Positions 44,401-56,396 of a stretch of DNA of 64,000 nt are shown piece after piece. The DNA lies in contig NW_004450481.1 in the NCBI RefSeq assembly GCF_000321225.1, forward strand, positions 1,349,356 to 1,413,355, read 5' to 3'. The position numbers and the translations under genes were made by a program. Source of the stretch: Odobenus rosmarus divergens (taxonomy: Eukaryota; Chordata; Mammalia; Carnivora; Odobenidae). The notes below the pieces were generated by a model. The model was not told the origin of the DNA, ran no database searches, and worked only from the letters and a program-made list of their open reading frames with translations. The stretch's first letter is position 1. Every line of letters starts with the position of its first letter.

Positions 44401-46679
44401 GGGGGCGGTTTACAGGGCGGAGGTCCCAGCTGCGCTCCCCTTCTCCTTGGTGGGCGTTTTGGTCAGGGTTTGCCCCGACTTCGGGAATTCAAAGGGCGAG
44501 ATGCGGGAGGGAGGGAAACCCCTTCCATCCCCCACCCCCCGCCCAACTCCAAGCCCCAAGTCACTCCAGACGCCCCCTGCATACCCTTAATGAGGAGGGG
44601 GCTACAGCTCCGGGAATTTGAAATGCGGAGACGTCCCCCCACAGAGGTGAAGGTGGAGACAAGGGGACCCTCTGGCGCTTGCAGGGGGGAGGGGTAATGG
44701 GGGGGGAGGGAGGACCTGCTCGCTTGCTCCCTGCCCCTCAGTCCTTTCCAGCTCCCACTGAGTGTGGTGGGGATTCCCCTGGCTGGCCCACTGCAGAGCG
44801 GAAGGGAACCCCCCCCCAACACCTGCCAGCCTACTGTGCGTGGGAGCTCTGGCTGTGCTTTCTCCCCTAAGCTCCGCCCTCCCCCGCCCCCACCCCATTG
44901 ACTGGGAAAGGGACTGAGGCCAGAGAGGGTTAGCACTTACCCAAGGTCACTCAGCTGGGCAGAGGTAGAGCTGTGTTTGTGTTGGACTCACTAACCCCAG
45001 AACTCAGCTGGTGGTGTCAGCACTAGGGTCCTCTGCTCCCTGCGTTTAACCGTCAGGGTGGGGCTTGAGGGCCCTGTCTGGAACTGGGGCGGGGGGGGGG
45101 GTCTCCATACTCTCTCCAAGTCACTGCACCCTGCTGGACGCCCAGACAGGGCTGAGTGGACAAGCCCCTCACCTGGCTCCCTCCAGGTTCTCAGGTCTCT
45201 TGTCCCTCCTAGACCCTCTTCCCCAGCCTCCTCAGGCTGCCCTAGAGCTCAGAAGTCTGGCTGATGAGGGGGAGATGGGGAGGGAGGGCAAGGGGTACTT
45301 CCAGAGCTGATAGAGTAATCTCCACTCTGACATACCGACCCACTGGGTGACCTTGGACAATCGCCCTGTTCTCCCAGGGCCAGAGTCAGATCCAAGGCCC
45401 CCCTGAGCTGTCCAGGGGGCCACTGGCCACACTCCAGACCCCCAGCAAGAGGAAGGGCAACTGGGACGTCCACTTCAGACCGTGTTTCCCCTTCAGTCCC
45501 ATTTTGGGGTCGAGCTCCCTCTCCCCTCTCAGCCATGGGGCTGCTCTGTGTCCTCTTTGGCCCCCTCCTCCAGGGTGGGGCCTGGGTACAGAGGGGCTTT
45601 GCCAATAGCCCAGTACAGAGTGAATTCCTTGAGGGCCTTACAGACCCCAGGGCAGCTACAGACCAGGTGAGGATTTGGAGGTGGCCAAGAATGCAGCTGG
45701 TCAAGTCAGGATCCCTACCTCCTTCATCCTCACACCAGCCTGTCCCAGCTTCACCCACCTAGATCTCCCTGTGGTGAATGAATTGGGGAGGGGGTAGACC
45801 TGGGGGCAGGACAGGGAACAGCATGGGGAAAGGCAGATAAAGCCTTTAGTGTGCAGTGTCCTGTGGAAGGAAGTGGGGCTTCCAGGGAGGGTGCCTGGTA
45901 TGGGTTAGAGGTATCAGCAGGGGCTCGTTGAGGGGCCTGAGCCTGGAAACAAGGCCCCACTGGACAGACAACACCATTGATCTTCAGTTTCCTTAAAACT
46001 TACAAGGTAATTCAGCTAGTCAGAAGACAGATCTACTCTAAAGACTATTGCAGTCTGGGGGTTATCTGCACCCCACTGTCCTGGGGCCCTGCCTCTACCC
46101 CACACCCCATGTCTGGTCCTTACAGGTCGAAGGGAGAAGAAAGGCAGCTCAGCCCCCTGCCAGCCAACTGGTAATCCAACAGGACCGAAGGGGACAGGCC
46201 CTTCGGTGGTGGCTCATCAGGGAGACCCCTGCACACCAGGGTGAGTGAATCCAGACTCCGGCATTGTTTGGGAGTAGAGGTCACCTAGGAGCTGGGTAGA
46301 AAAACTGGTGACTTAAAGAAAAAAGTGCCAACCTTTGACATCATACTAACAAAATATAATAAGAAAACAACTATGCCTTCTAGAGCCCCCAGAGAGTGAC
46401 TGTTTTCTCCAATCACTGGTGGTGGGGAACCCGCTCAGAGAATCTGGGTGACCTGCTTTGTGTCACACAGCCAGGAGGGGGGCATTGCCCCAGGTTGGAA
46501 GATCCTCCACCACCCAGATTCTGTGGTCTTACTCCCTGAGACAGCTTTTAGGGAGCAGCTCCTTGCTCCTTCTTTCACCTGCAAACATTGGCCCTGACAT
46601 TCAGGGTCAACAGTGAGCTGCCAGTGGGGGTGTGGGGAGAATGGAGGCAACAGTTCTAGATATGTAGGGTCATGTAATC

Positions 46680-47130
46680 AGTCAACAAACACTGAGCAGG
46701 TACTATGTGCCCTGGGCTGGGTGCTGGTGACACAGCAGGGGCTGAAGCAGGTCCAGATCAGCCCTTGTAAGACGTACTGGCAGGCAAATAAAACACAGTG
46801 ATGTGTTAGAGAATGACCGGGGCAGAGGGGCCTCTCCAGGGGAGGTGATCATGAGCTCACACCCGGAGGAGGAGGGGCCAGCCAGGTGGGAGCTGGGAGA
46901 ACAGCATACCAGACAGCAGGAACAGCACATGCAAGGGTCCTGAGGCAGAAATGAGTTTGACATGTTTGAGGAACAGTGAGGAGGCTGCTATAACTGGAAC
47001 AGAATTAGCGAGGGGGAGAGAGGAGGAAGAGGAGGATAGAGAGGTCTGCACATAGGGGCTGAGGTAAAGGAGTGGACTGCAGAGCAGTGGGGAGCCATGG
47101 AGGGTGTGTGAGCAGGGGAGAGACATGGTG
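46680..47130 (-). repeat. L2 relic
   Basis: Antisense L2 text ('ccagacagcaggaacagcac', 'atgcaagggtcctgaggcag', 'gagcaggggagagacatggt'). Confidence 0.65.
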
Positions 47131-47824
47131 GTTTGATTTATGATTTTCAAAAGCCTCCATGACTACTGTGGAGAGCAGGGATTGTTGGGGCAGGAGCCGA
47201 AGTGGCAGAAGGCCAGAGGGGAACCCGGGAGGTAACTAGGTAGAGTTGGCTGGGCCAGGACTGCGTAGTCAGGGAGGGAGAGAAATGGGCAGATTCTGGG
47301 ACTGAACTGGGTGGGCATGGAGAAGGGAGTGTGTGTGGCCAGGTTGCCACCCAATGCTGAGGAACCATGGGGAGGGAGGGATTTGTCATGTTCTGGGAAA
47401 TCTGGGAAAGCATCCTGGAAGAGGTATTCTTGCTCTTTGAGCTAAGTCTAGAAGGGTAAGTAGGCCCCTGCTGGTGTCCAGCTGGAGTCATGCTGAGGGT
47501 GTAATTGTACGGACACCATGAGGGCCCTGGGGAGCCACTGAGCACTCAGAATTAGAAGCAACACGATGAGATTTTAGCAAGGAAAGACCCCTCTTGGGGG
47601 GCCTGGCAGAGACAGGACTGGAGCCAGAGAAACCAGGAAGTCACTTGAACCGTTCAGATCCTGCAACTAGGAGCATCCAGTGAGCGCTAGTTGTGTACCT
47701 AGCACATTTGAAGGGGATTAGCTCCCTAGCCCCTCTCACTGCCCTCGGAGGGCCCCCACTGCCCTGCCAAGGGACCTGAGGCTCAACGAGGGAGGGGCCC
47801 TTGTCTGTGACCACTGCATGACTT

Positions 47825-48180
47825 TCCAGGGGGTGCAGTAACAAAGGCCCACAACCTTAAAACAACAGAAATGTCTTCTCTCACAGTCATGGAGGCCAGA
47901 GCCTGATATCCACGTGTGGACAGGGCCACGTTCCCTCTGGAGGCTGTAGGGCAGGCTCTTCTTTTTGGTTCTTCCCCTTCCTGGGGGCTCCAGGTGTCCC
48001 GCGCGGCTTCTGGCCACATCACTCCAGTCTCCGCATCTGTCTTCACGTGGCCTTCTTAGGAGGACCCCCGGTCGCTGAGTTAAGGCCCACCCTAATCTAG
48101 TATGACTTCATGTTCATTTAACAGTATCTGCAAAGACCCTGTTTCCAAAAAAGGTTGCATTCTGAGGTTCTGGGTGGACT
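47825..48180 (+). repeat. ancient interspersed repeat (MaLR/LTR-like)
   Basis: 'gtaacaaaggcccacaacct', 'taaggcccaccctaatctag', 'gcaaagaccctgtttccaaa'. Opposite orientation to the copy at 24.6 kb. Confidence 0.6.
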
Positions 48181-49039
48181 GGGATTTGGTGGGGAGACTC
48201 TTCAGACGAGTAGGGCCAGACAACAGGACACTGTGCTCAGTCCTGCCTTTGCCCCCAGGGCCTTTGCTGAAGCAGGGGCTGCAAGGGATGGGGACAAAGG
48301 CGTGTCCTGGGGCGAATTCAGGGGCAAGGGTGGACAGGCCTGAGGTCCCACTGGATGTGGGCGTGGCCAGAAAGGAAGAGTTAGTCTGGAGCCTTCCAGC
48401 CTGACTGTGAGAAGGGAGGGGACGCTGATGTCTGGAATAGGGAAGCTGTTGCGGGCTGCATGGACAGGACAGCCCCAGGGGAGGTCGCTGGAGGCCGGGG
48501 GGGGGTGCTCCCAGGCCTTGGCTCCCAGGCCTTGGCTGCTTTGTGGGGATTCTGTGCTGATGGTAGAGCTGCTTCCCTGCTTGCCTGTCACCCCCCTCCC
48601 CCCTCCTCCTCCAGAGCGGGGACCGAGGGGCTGCCAGGCAAAGCCCCTCCTCACTACTCCCTGGCCTCATTTCCCCCGTGGACCATCTGCAGGGGCCAGT
48701 TGTATTTATTTGTTGACCCAAGATCTCATCTTGCCTGCTGAAAACATGAGTTTGGGGGATTCCGTGTGTCTTCCGCACCACACTGTCTCCACTTCAGGCT
48801 CATCTCTTGTATACAGGAGGTGCTCAATAAACACTGATAAAATGAGTGACGCTTCTCTAAGTCCCTGAGTTCCAGAGAGCCCAGGAACAAGCCCTCTAAG
48901 ATGCCTGCCCCAGCTCCCTGGGGCCTTCCTGCCCCTACAATTCACAGAACCCTCCATGACTTGCACCCTGCTCAGAGTCCTCGTGCACACATCTCTGCAG
49001 GTGGGACCCCTGCCAGCCTCTGACTCGGTCCTTCCCTTT

Positions 49040-49485
49040 TGCCCCTTCCCTCTGGCCACACTGGTCTCTCTTCGCTTCCTCAAACATTCCCTCCTTGGTC
49101 CCACCTCAGCATCTTGATCCTTGCGGTGCCCCCTTCTAGCTCTTCCAGGCCTGGCTCCTTGGCCCCTTTGGAATGTTTCCCCTTCTGGGAGGCCTCCCAT
49201 GACCACCCCAGAGTCTCCCCATCTGTTCCTGTCTTTCTCAACTTCACTGGATTTCTTTCTAATACTTGTGTATCTAGAATTCTTACTGGTCCTTTTGTTT
49301 GGAGAGGGTTGTTCCCAGGGTTCTAGAAATTCAGCTCCAAGAAGGACAGCTTTGTATCTCAGACTCTGCATCCCCAGCACCACACTCAGGCAAGGGGCTT
49401 GGTGGCTATGTGAATGAATGAATGAATGAATGAATGAATGAATGAATGAATGAGTGAATCAGTGAATCAATGAATGAATGAATGG
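49040..49485 (+). repeat. L2 3' end with (TGAA)n tail
   Basis: Sense L2 ('gaatgtttccccttctggga', 'aggcctcccatgaccacccc') runs into a TGAA tetranucleotide array at 49410-49485. L2 elements end in this kind of short tail, here expanded and partly degenerate (TGAG, TCAG units). Confidence 0.7.
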
Positions 49486-51105
49486 GTAAATATATTCCGT
49501 ACCCTGCCATCTCCATAGTCATGGGGGACTCAGGGTCCAACCTCCTGGGCAGCCATCTGTCAGGCCTCAGGTGGGTCTGATATTTCTGTGGATGCCCAGC
49601 TAGGGGTAGGGGGTAGGTGGCCAGTCCATCCCTACTCAGGCAGCCTATGGGTCCTTCAGCCCCTGTGAGGCTCTCCCAGGTCTCCTGCACCTGGACCCTT
49701 GGCCACTGCCCTAGACTTGTGGCCCAGCCCTCAGGGCCCTGGAAGAGGGGCTTCCTGATCACCCACCACCCCATCTCCTGCCTGTTCTTTAGGCCATTTC
49801 CTGGGAATGTGAGTCCCCCTGTGTATCCCAACTGACAAGTTCATTTGTAGGCTCCTCTGGTCTCTTCCAGCCAACCATGGGCTAATAAGAGGCTCTCTCT
49901 GCAGTGAAATCTCAGGTGGTGCCCACCCACAGCCCCGCGTCCATCCCCCTGACCCCTATCCACCTCGGCCAGCCTTGTCTCCGAGGGGTGAGGTTCAGGT
50001 AGGCAGGAGGGCAGACTTGGGTGGACAGTGGTCATTCACCAGGTCAGCCATCCTAAGTTTAGCCCCTTGAAGGGGGTCCCTGATCCCTTAGGGCAGATGA
50101 GCCCAAAGGGGAAAGAGGGATCTTTCCGGAGAGAGAAGATGGGTGCAGAGCCTGCAGGGCCTGCTCAGGATGGGAGGGCCTAGAGGAGCCTCCAGGGTCT
50201 GTGGCCCATGCTTTTGTGAATATCTGGACGTTTACATGTTGGACTTGAATTCAAAAAGCATCCGATGCTGTGAGCACTCCACAGAAGCCTGCACAGGCTG
50301 GAGTCAGTCCGTGGGCATGGTGTGAATGCTCCTTGTGGGGCAGAGATCCGCACAGGGGCAGGCTCAGGTTGGCAGGGGCTGGGGCACTGAATGCAGTACA
50401 AGGATGTGTGCCAGGTCCCGAGGGAGGTGTGGGTGGTTCCAGCACAACTGTGCTTTAGAAAGAGCCCCCAGCAGCCCAGGCAGGCCTGGGGTGGGGGGCT
50501 GGTGAGTGGATGGGTGGATGGGGATTACAGAAGGCATGGCTGCTCGTCGAGCATGGCTGAGGATGCATCCATTTAGGGTCCCCCATCCTGACACCCCTGC
50601 GGTGCCCAGGCCTCCACGGCCACCACAGCCAGGCCTTCTTCAGGGTGTCCCCAACAGGCTGGGAATGAGATACAGAAGTCTTGTCCACCGACCCCAGGCC
50701 ATCACCTGGTCCTGCACAGCCTCATCACTGGCCCATGAGACCACCCCCTGCCCAGGCAGCCATCCTTATTCAGTCTAGCTCTTTTCCGGACACCACAGAG
50801 GAAACAGATCAGCTGCCTACAGGCAGTGACGAGCAATCAGATGTTCCTGACCCTGTCCCAAGCTCCAAGCTGGGAAGAAAACAGTGGGGGACTGGGAGAG
50901 AGATGGGGGGTCAGAGCTGGACTCAGTCACCCCAGCCAGGCGGGGACAGGGTAAGGCCTAGATAGTTTGGCAGCCTGGGGGAGGAGGAGGAAAGAGCTCC
51001 CCCTCCTCGTCCCCCCCCTCCCCCGTCCCCAAGGCCCCTTCCAGCCATTATTAAGTTGAATGAATGAGTCGCCCAAGGACACCCTCTGTGCCAGGAGAAA
51101 GGAGC

Positions 51106-51162
51106 ATGGTTTTGGACACCCCCCAAGCAGGCTTCCGCTGGCCTGCCATCCTGGTATTGGTG
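51106..51162 (+). other. KCNN1: candidate upstream coding exon of KCNN1 (unconfirmed)
   Basis: An ATG with A at -3 and G at +4 (ggagcATGg) opens 19 codons, MVLDTPQAGFRWPAILVLV. These end exactly at a good donor, TTGGTG|GTAAGC (GT at 51163). Joining this to the acceptor at 56316 keeps phase 0 and reads through 27 open codons into the KCNN1 MNSH start, adding 46 residues. Only the sequence pattern supports this; transcript evidence is not visible. It could be chance, since 19 open codons is short. Confidence 0.35.
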
Positions 51163-51579
51163 GTAAGCGTTAGAAGTGGGAGGAGGGGCTAAGTCTCACA
51201 GAAGATGGCCTTGAACCCATGGCCCTAGCAGGCACCCCCTCAACTCCTAGAAGCCCCCACGTCAGGGTCCTAGGCACCCTGCACTCAGCAATAGATTGCA
51301 AGCAGGACGTCTGAGGAGGTCATTTCAGGAGGGAGGTGTCCAGTCGCTTCGCAAAGTTATCCCCTCAGCAAATGCGTGTATTTGAGGGGTTGAGGGATGG
51401 TTAGAGTTTGGGGACTCGATTTTGGAAAGGGGGTGGCTAAGAGTTACCGAGAGCTGTCGGGGGCGGGAGCTGTCGCTTCGCTAAGTCAGGTCCCCTCCAT
51501 TGCGTCCAGCCAGAGAGCGAGTTTGAGGACCAGCTGAGCGCTGGGGGCTGAAGGGGGCTCCCGGGAATGTGGGATCTTT

Positions 51580-51900
51580 AAATGTAGGCGGGGCTTGCGG
51601 GGTCGCCGGGGGCGGTGCCAACCCGGGCTCGACCAATCGGCGGCTCCGCCCGCGTCGCACCGCCCCCTCCTCTCCCGGCCCGGGCGGGCGCTCGCCCCCG
51701 GCCGGGCCCGTGGACAGGGCGGCGGGGAATGCACCCGCCGCCGCCCCCCGCCCGGCCGCCTCCGGGCCGCGCGTCCGCCGTCTGCTGCCCGCCCCGTCTG
51801 CGGCCCCGGCCCCCACGCGAGGGTCTGCGGCCGCGCGGGACCCTCTCCCCTCCAGCCTCTTCTGCCCGTGGGAGCCGAGCCCTGCAGGTACGAGGTGGGA
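51580..51900 (+). promoter_or_regulatory. KCNN1: CpG island, possible alternative KCNN1 promoter and first exon
   Basis: Extremely GC- and CpG-rich, with a CCAAT box (GACCAATCGG, about 51630-51639). It ends in a donor CCCTGCAG|GTACGA (GT at 51898-51899). An exon ending here would splice to 56316 with no in-frame ATG of its own, so translation would begin at MNSH. The island is 4.4 kb upstream of the first KCNN1 coding exon. Confidence 0.55.
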
Positions 51901-53794
51901 CGGACGGGAGCGCCCAAGGAGGGAGGCACGTCCCGGAGGGGGACGCGGTTCAGGACAGGGGCCAGGACAGAGGGTCTCCGTAGGGTCTGGCACCCAAGGG
52001 ACACAGAGAGGAGGGAATGTATGTATGTGCACTGCCTGAGTGAGTGGAGATTCACGGACCCCCCATTCCGGAGGGGAAAGGTACTGGGTTCACTTTGGCG
52101 GGGGTAAAGCAGTGAGTCTCCAAACTCCTTAGATACGGTGGGGAGAGCTCTTGGGGTGAAGGCAGTGACCTGGGACTGACTTGGGAATAGGAGGGAGGAG
52201 ACCCTCACCACGACTGCCTAGATTCTGCCGTCAGGGTCGCCCCTGCAGGGCCAGGGAGCCGGGTCTCCCAGCTGTCCCTGGACAGAGGTTGGAGTACCCC
52301 AGACAGGGCACTGCCTTGGCTGTCCTGGAGGGCAGGTCTGCAGATGTGAGTGCTGGAGGCTGGGGGCCAAATGGGAGATGCTGATGGAGATGGGTCAGAG
52401 CGGAGGGCGCTGTTGGAGGCAGCCATGGGGAGAGCCGGGCAGGCTAATTGCACCCTGCTGACTGCTGGCAGGTTCCTGACTGGTGGTGATGGGGGGGGGG
52501 GTGCGCCCAAGGGAATTGGGCAGTCCGTGCCTTACTGTACCCACTTCCGGGCAGCTCAGGGCTGGGAGGGCAAGTGGATCCTGTCCACCCTGCAGAGCTA
52601 GGGCCAGAAGAGTGCTGGTGGGTGGGGTGTCTTGGGGTCCTTACCCATCCTCCACAGGGACACACGCCCCACAGCTTACCCACACATCCTGGAAGATTCC
52701 GCCATGTGATGCTCTGGCCATGGTTCCTAGAAGTGGTGGGGTGGACATTTCGCCCCAAAGGGGCTCTGCCGTGGAGACTGACAGGCAGGGGGCACCTTCT
52801 TGCCCAGCTCTGAAGGACGGAGTGCGGCACTGGGCAACAGCGCCGCCAGAAGCGTACCCGCGGCTGCGCGCTAAGCATTTTCCGCGTGAGATCTCACTTC
52901 CATCCTGGCCGCTGACCTGCTGCGGGGGGCACCGAGTCTTCCTTTTGCTGAAGAGGCAGCTGAGGAGAGGGCAGTGACTTCATCCTGGCTAGGACGCCCA
53001 AGGGTCCCTCCCAGGCCACCACTGCACCAACTCGTCATTTGTGAAAAAGGGCTCACTCGAGGACCTTTGGGGTCTGGCCAGGTTATATTTCTTTTGGGTG
53101 GGAAGCCTTGGAGGAGCCAGCTGCCCTGTTCCCTGCCACCTGCCTACCTCCTCCGACTCCTCAGGAGTCCTCCTGGGGGCCCCCCTTCCCTGTGTGGCTC
53201 ACAAGATTCCCACAGCGTCTCTTGGGATGGTGTGAAAGCCGGGGCTCGGCTCATCCTCCCATCCCCAGCCTTCAGTGAACAGAGGTTTCATGCCGCAGAC
53301 ATGTTAGGTGGTTTTGGTGATTCCAGGGACCCTCAAAACCAGATGCAGCTCAACAGCGTGTTTCTAACCTTTTAGAGCTCATTGGCAAACCCACGGCCTT
53401 CACCCAGAAAAATACACCCTTCTGTAGACATCTAAACCTTGGCCAGAGTTTCAGAGGGGCTCCTGGTTCTTTGGGAATTCCTGAGGGGCCCAGGGACCCC
53501 AGCTTGAGGCCCAGTTGCAGTGGGGGAGGGGAAGACAGACCTGGGAAGGTGTGGGGTCTCTTGTGCCCTAGGCCCTCTGGTCCCACCCAGACTCGCAGAA
53601 GCTGCCCCCTTCTGTGGACTCTCAGGCAGGCCACTCTGTCCTTCTGTGTCCTCTGAGATCATGGAAAGGGTCAGGCACCCACCATGCCTGTGTCTCAAGC
53701 TCTGTGGCCCTTCAAGGGCAGGGCCAGGCTGGCTCCCTTTCCAGATGGTGGCTTGTCAAGAGGGAATTTGGCAGATCCTGCCACCCACTGCCCC

Positions 53795-54000
53795 CCAGAT
53801 GGCACCAACTTAGTTCTTGCCCTTCCTGGCTTTGTGACCTTGGGCAAGTTGCTAAACCTCTCTGAGCCTTGTCTCCCATCTGTGAAATGGGAGCAGGATT
53901 GCCACCTGCCTCACTGAGTGGCAATGGGGATTAAGTGTGATAATTCTGATAAAGAGCTCAGTAAAGCCCACAATAAGCGCTAGGTATACATTAACATCAT
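53795..54000 (+). repeat. MIR
   Basis: 'ctttgtgaccttgggcaagt', 'tctgtgaaatgggagcagga' and 'taagcgctaggtatac' are consecutive MIR landmarks. Confidence 0.75.
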
Positions 54001-55094
54001 GAGCCCCGGGAAGCCCCTGCCTCCCTCCCTCCCAGAGGCCACCTGTACCCATCCCCCCAACCCCTCCCTGCCCAGGGCACCTTAGGACCAGGCTGTCAGG
54101 CAAGGAGGAGCATGGCGGGCACACGGCTGAATTTGGCCTGTGCATCGGGCGGCTGAGTCACATCCCCAGACTGCATCTTCATCGGTGCGTTTCGGAAGGT
54201 CGTTCGCAGCACCCCCTCCCCCTCCAGGCTCTGTCTGCCAGGCCACTTGCCTCTCCTGCCTGTGCCCCTGAGCCCCAGGTGAGGACCTTCTGCACTCTCA
54301 GGAGAGATGGTAGGAGTGGTGCCTGGGGTTTCCTCATCTCCTGGATGAGAACAGGGTCTGGGATTGCTGCGTGCGTCCCAGTGATAAGCTCTCAGCCCCA
54401 CCTAGCAGCTGATGGCCCTCCGGGTGGCAAGCAGGGGCCCTAGCCCAGGAGGAAAGTGGCACCTGAGAGTTCGTGAAGGTGGAGCGAGAGATCAGGGCCA
54501 AGGTCAGCCTTATAAACTGAAGTACTGGGCCTGCAGGAGACCAGCCCGTGTAAACCACGAGGCGTTCGACCTGTGTGCGCCGGGCCTCATCAGCAGAAGC
54601 CTCAGGCCACAGGTGGCCACGGCCTGGTTGATGTAATGGCTGGGAGTGGCGAGGCAAGGGACATGTTCTGATACTCATGAGGTCACTCTGCCGTGGAAGG
54701 AACGTTTCTTGTGCTCCTACTCTGTGCTGGCACCAGCGTCTGGGAAGTGTCGTGGGTGGGACAGATGCTGTCTGGGGAGATGCCAGACAAGGGGCACAGG
54801 AGGTCCCGCGGTGCATGCGGTGGATCCCTGGCCAAGGTGGCCCGCGCCCTGCCTGGTAGCATGGCTCGTCTTGCCCTGTCCTGGTGTGACATTTTCTGTG
54901 TCTGTCCCCCATGGAGTGTGGTTTCCAGGCTGGGGAGGCATCCTTTGTGTATACACGGCTCTCTCTCTTGGGCCTGGTACGTAGGGGCCCACAGCGCATG
55001 CCAGCCTGGCCTTTTCAAAGGGGACAGCACTTGTTGGGGGAATCTCACAAGGCGGCCCAGTCTAGAATCTGCCCTATAAGAAGATGGCCCCTTT

Positions 55095-55230
55095 ATAGCA
55101 CAGTGCCTCAGTTTCCCTAGCTATAAAACTGGACCTCCTTCTTAGGGGCATTGTGAGGATGGAGGAGAAAATTTGTGGGAAGGCCAGAGCCTGGCATGTA
55201 GTAGATGTTCACTAAACGTCAGCTTGTGGG
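55095..55230 (+). repeat. MIR fragment
   Basis: 'gtgcctcagtttccctagct', 'ggcattgtgaggatggagga' and 'gtagtagatgttcactaaac'. Confidence 0.7.
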
Positions 55231-55839
55231 AGGGGGAGATGGTGGGGTGGGAGTGTGGGGGACGGTCTAGCAAATTGTGACCCCAGAGGCGAGACTCCAG
55301 GCAGCCTCATCATATATGTGTTACTGTCATCGGGATCCTTGCTCTTGAACATGATGCCAGAGGACACTGCCTTTATGCAAGGGCAGAATTCAAGGATATC
55401 GGGGTGATCAGTCTGCTCCTTGGTAGCCTGGTGGGGAAACTGAGGCTGACCTGAGGTCACAGGGCCGGGCTGAGCACATCTCCTAAGGCCCTATAGAATC
55501 AATTCTGGGATCTCAGAGCTGAAATACTAGGTTGCCACACTGGTCATGGAATCTCTTTGGAGATCACAGACCTCCTTCCACCCAGGCAGGAGGGAGCGGG
55601 GGTCTCTGTGTGGTCTCATAGCCACAGCCATGGTCCTAATATCCCCACACTGATGTGTGTTCAGGCTTTTGGACAGCTCTAGGGGAGGAACTGGAGGCTC
55701 AGTAGGGTGAGATTAACTTGTCCAAGAGCCTGAAGGTCAGAAGGAGTCAAGCCTGGATTGGAACCGCCTCCTGACCACACACTTACACAGCCTCTGGCCT
55801 TCCCCGGCAAACCTGCTGGCAGATTCCATCTCCAGACAT

Positions 55840-56165
55840 TCAGAAGTATTTACTGAGTGTCAGCTGTGTGCTAGGCATTGTTCTAGGTACCCGGAGACAG
55901 AACATCAGTGGGCAAAGTTTCGGTAAGGGGGTGTTCTAGGCAGAGGGCACAGCAGGTGCAAAGGCCCCAGGCAGGACCAGGCTTGTCCAGATCTGGTGGT
56001 GGGGATGCTTATGTGGCTGGAAGGGAATGACTCTGGGGAGAGGGAGAAGGCTGAGGTGGGTAGGAGCCAGACCTCAGAGGACCTAATGGCCCCAGTGAGG
56101 ACTTTGGTTTTTATGCAACGGCACTCAGGAGCCTTGGGAGGCTTTTTGAGCAGGGGAGGAATGTA
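55840..56165 (-). repeat. L2 relic
   Basis: Antisense L2: 'tttactgagtgtcagctgtg', 'gcacagcaggtgcaaaggcc', 'ttttgagcaggggaggaatg'. Confidence 0.65.
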
Positions 56166-56315
56166 GGCTGACTCGGAATGGCCAAGCCGCGTGTCAGCCA
56201 CTCTGGGTTCATGCTTTCTGAGCCTCAGAGTGTTCTCTGGGGTGCTGGCAATGGTTCATGGCCCTCTGGTCAGTTGGCCAGGCCCTGCCATGACTGTGTC
56301 CCTTATGCCCCTCAG

Positions 56316-56396
56316 GTCAGCGCAGGAGCCCAGTCTCTGAGCCATGCTGGGCCCCGGGCGGCCTCCAGCGAGCCCAAGGCCGGCACCCACATAGCC
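56316..56396 (+). other. KCNN1: KCNN1 exon part upstream of the MNSH start (5' UTR or N-terminal extension)
   Basis: These are 81 bases between the acceptor and ATG 56397. They hold 27 open codons in the KCNN1 frame that include [11 protein letters not shown] recall an 18-residue extension with GPRAACSEP before MNSH in the original 561-residue human SK1 clone. The position of the human first Met is a CAT (His) codon here. An out-of-frame ATG sits at 56344. Confidence 0.6.
56344..56394 (+). promoter_or_regulatory. upstream ORF just before the KCNN1 ATG
   Basis: ATG at 56344 (G at -3) opens 16 codons and stops at TAG 56392-56394, two bases before the KCNN1 ATG at 56397. It is in another frame. 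A uORF ending this close could lower initiation at MNSH or allow reinitiation. Its ATG exists because the human start codon appears shifted by one base here. Confidence 0.55.

Larger units (their letters stand above)
44401..51105. other. intergenic or KCNN1 5' intronic sequence
   Basis: If the 44.3 kb island is the KCNN1 promoter, this is intron 1. It holds an antisense MIR (about 44915-44995), an antisense L2 (46680-47130) and an ancient repeat (47825-48180). Sense L2 pieces (48790-48850 and 49040-49485) end in a (TGAA)n tail. No other exon is recognised. Confidence 0.5.
51898..56315. other. sequence between the 51.6 kb CpG island and KCNN1 coding exon 1
   Basis: Probably KCNN1 intron. It contains MIRs in sense at about 53795-54000 ('tttgtgaccttgggcaagtt') and 55095-55230, an antisense MIR near 55680-55760 and an antisense L2 (55840-56165). 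No exon is recognised. Confidence 0.55.

Noticed and set aside
45535..45762. 75-residue frame starting with a signal-peptide-like MGLLCVLFGPLL
   Set aside because: The following sequence resembles L2 text and the frame has no homologue I recognise; no exon structure fits.
49410..49485. TGAA array considered as a CRISPR-like or functional repeat
   Set aside because: Simple tetranucleotide tail of an L2 element in a mammalian genome; no spacers.
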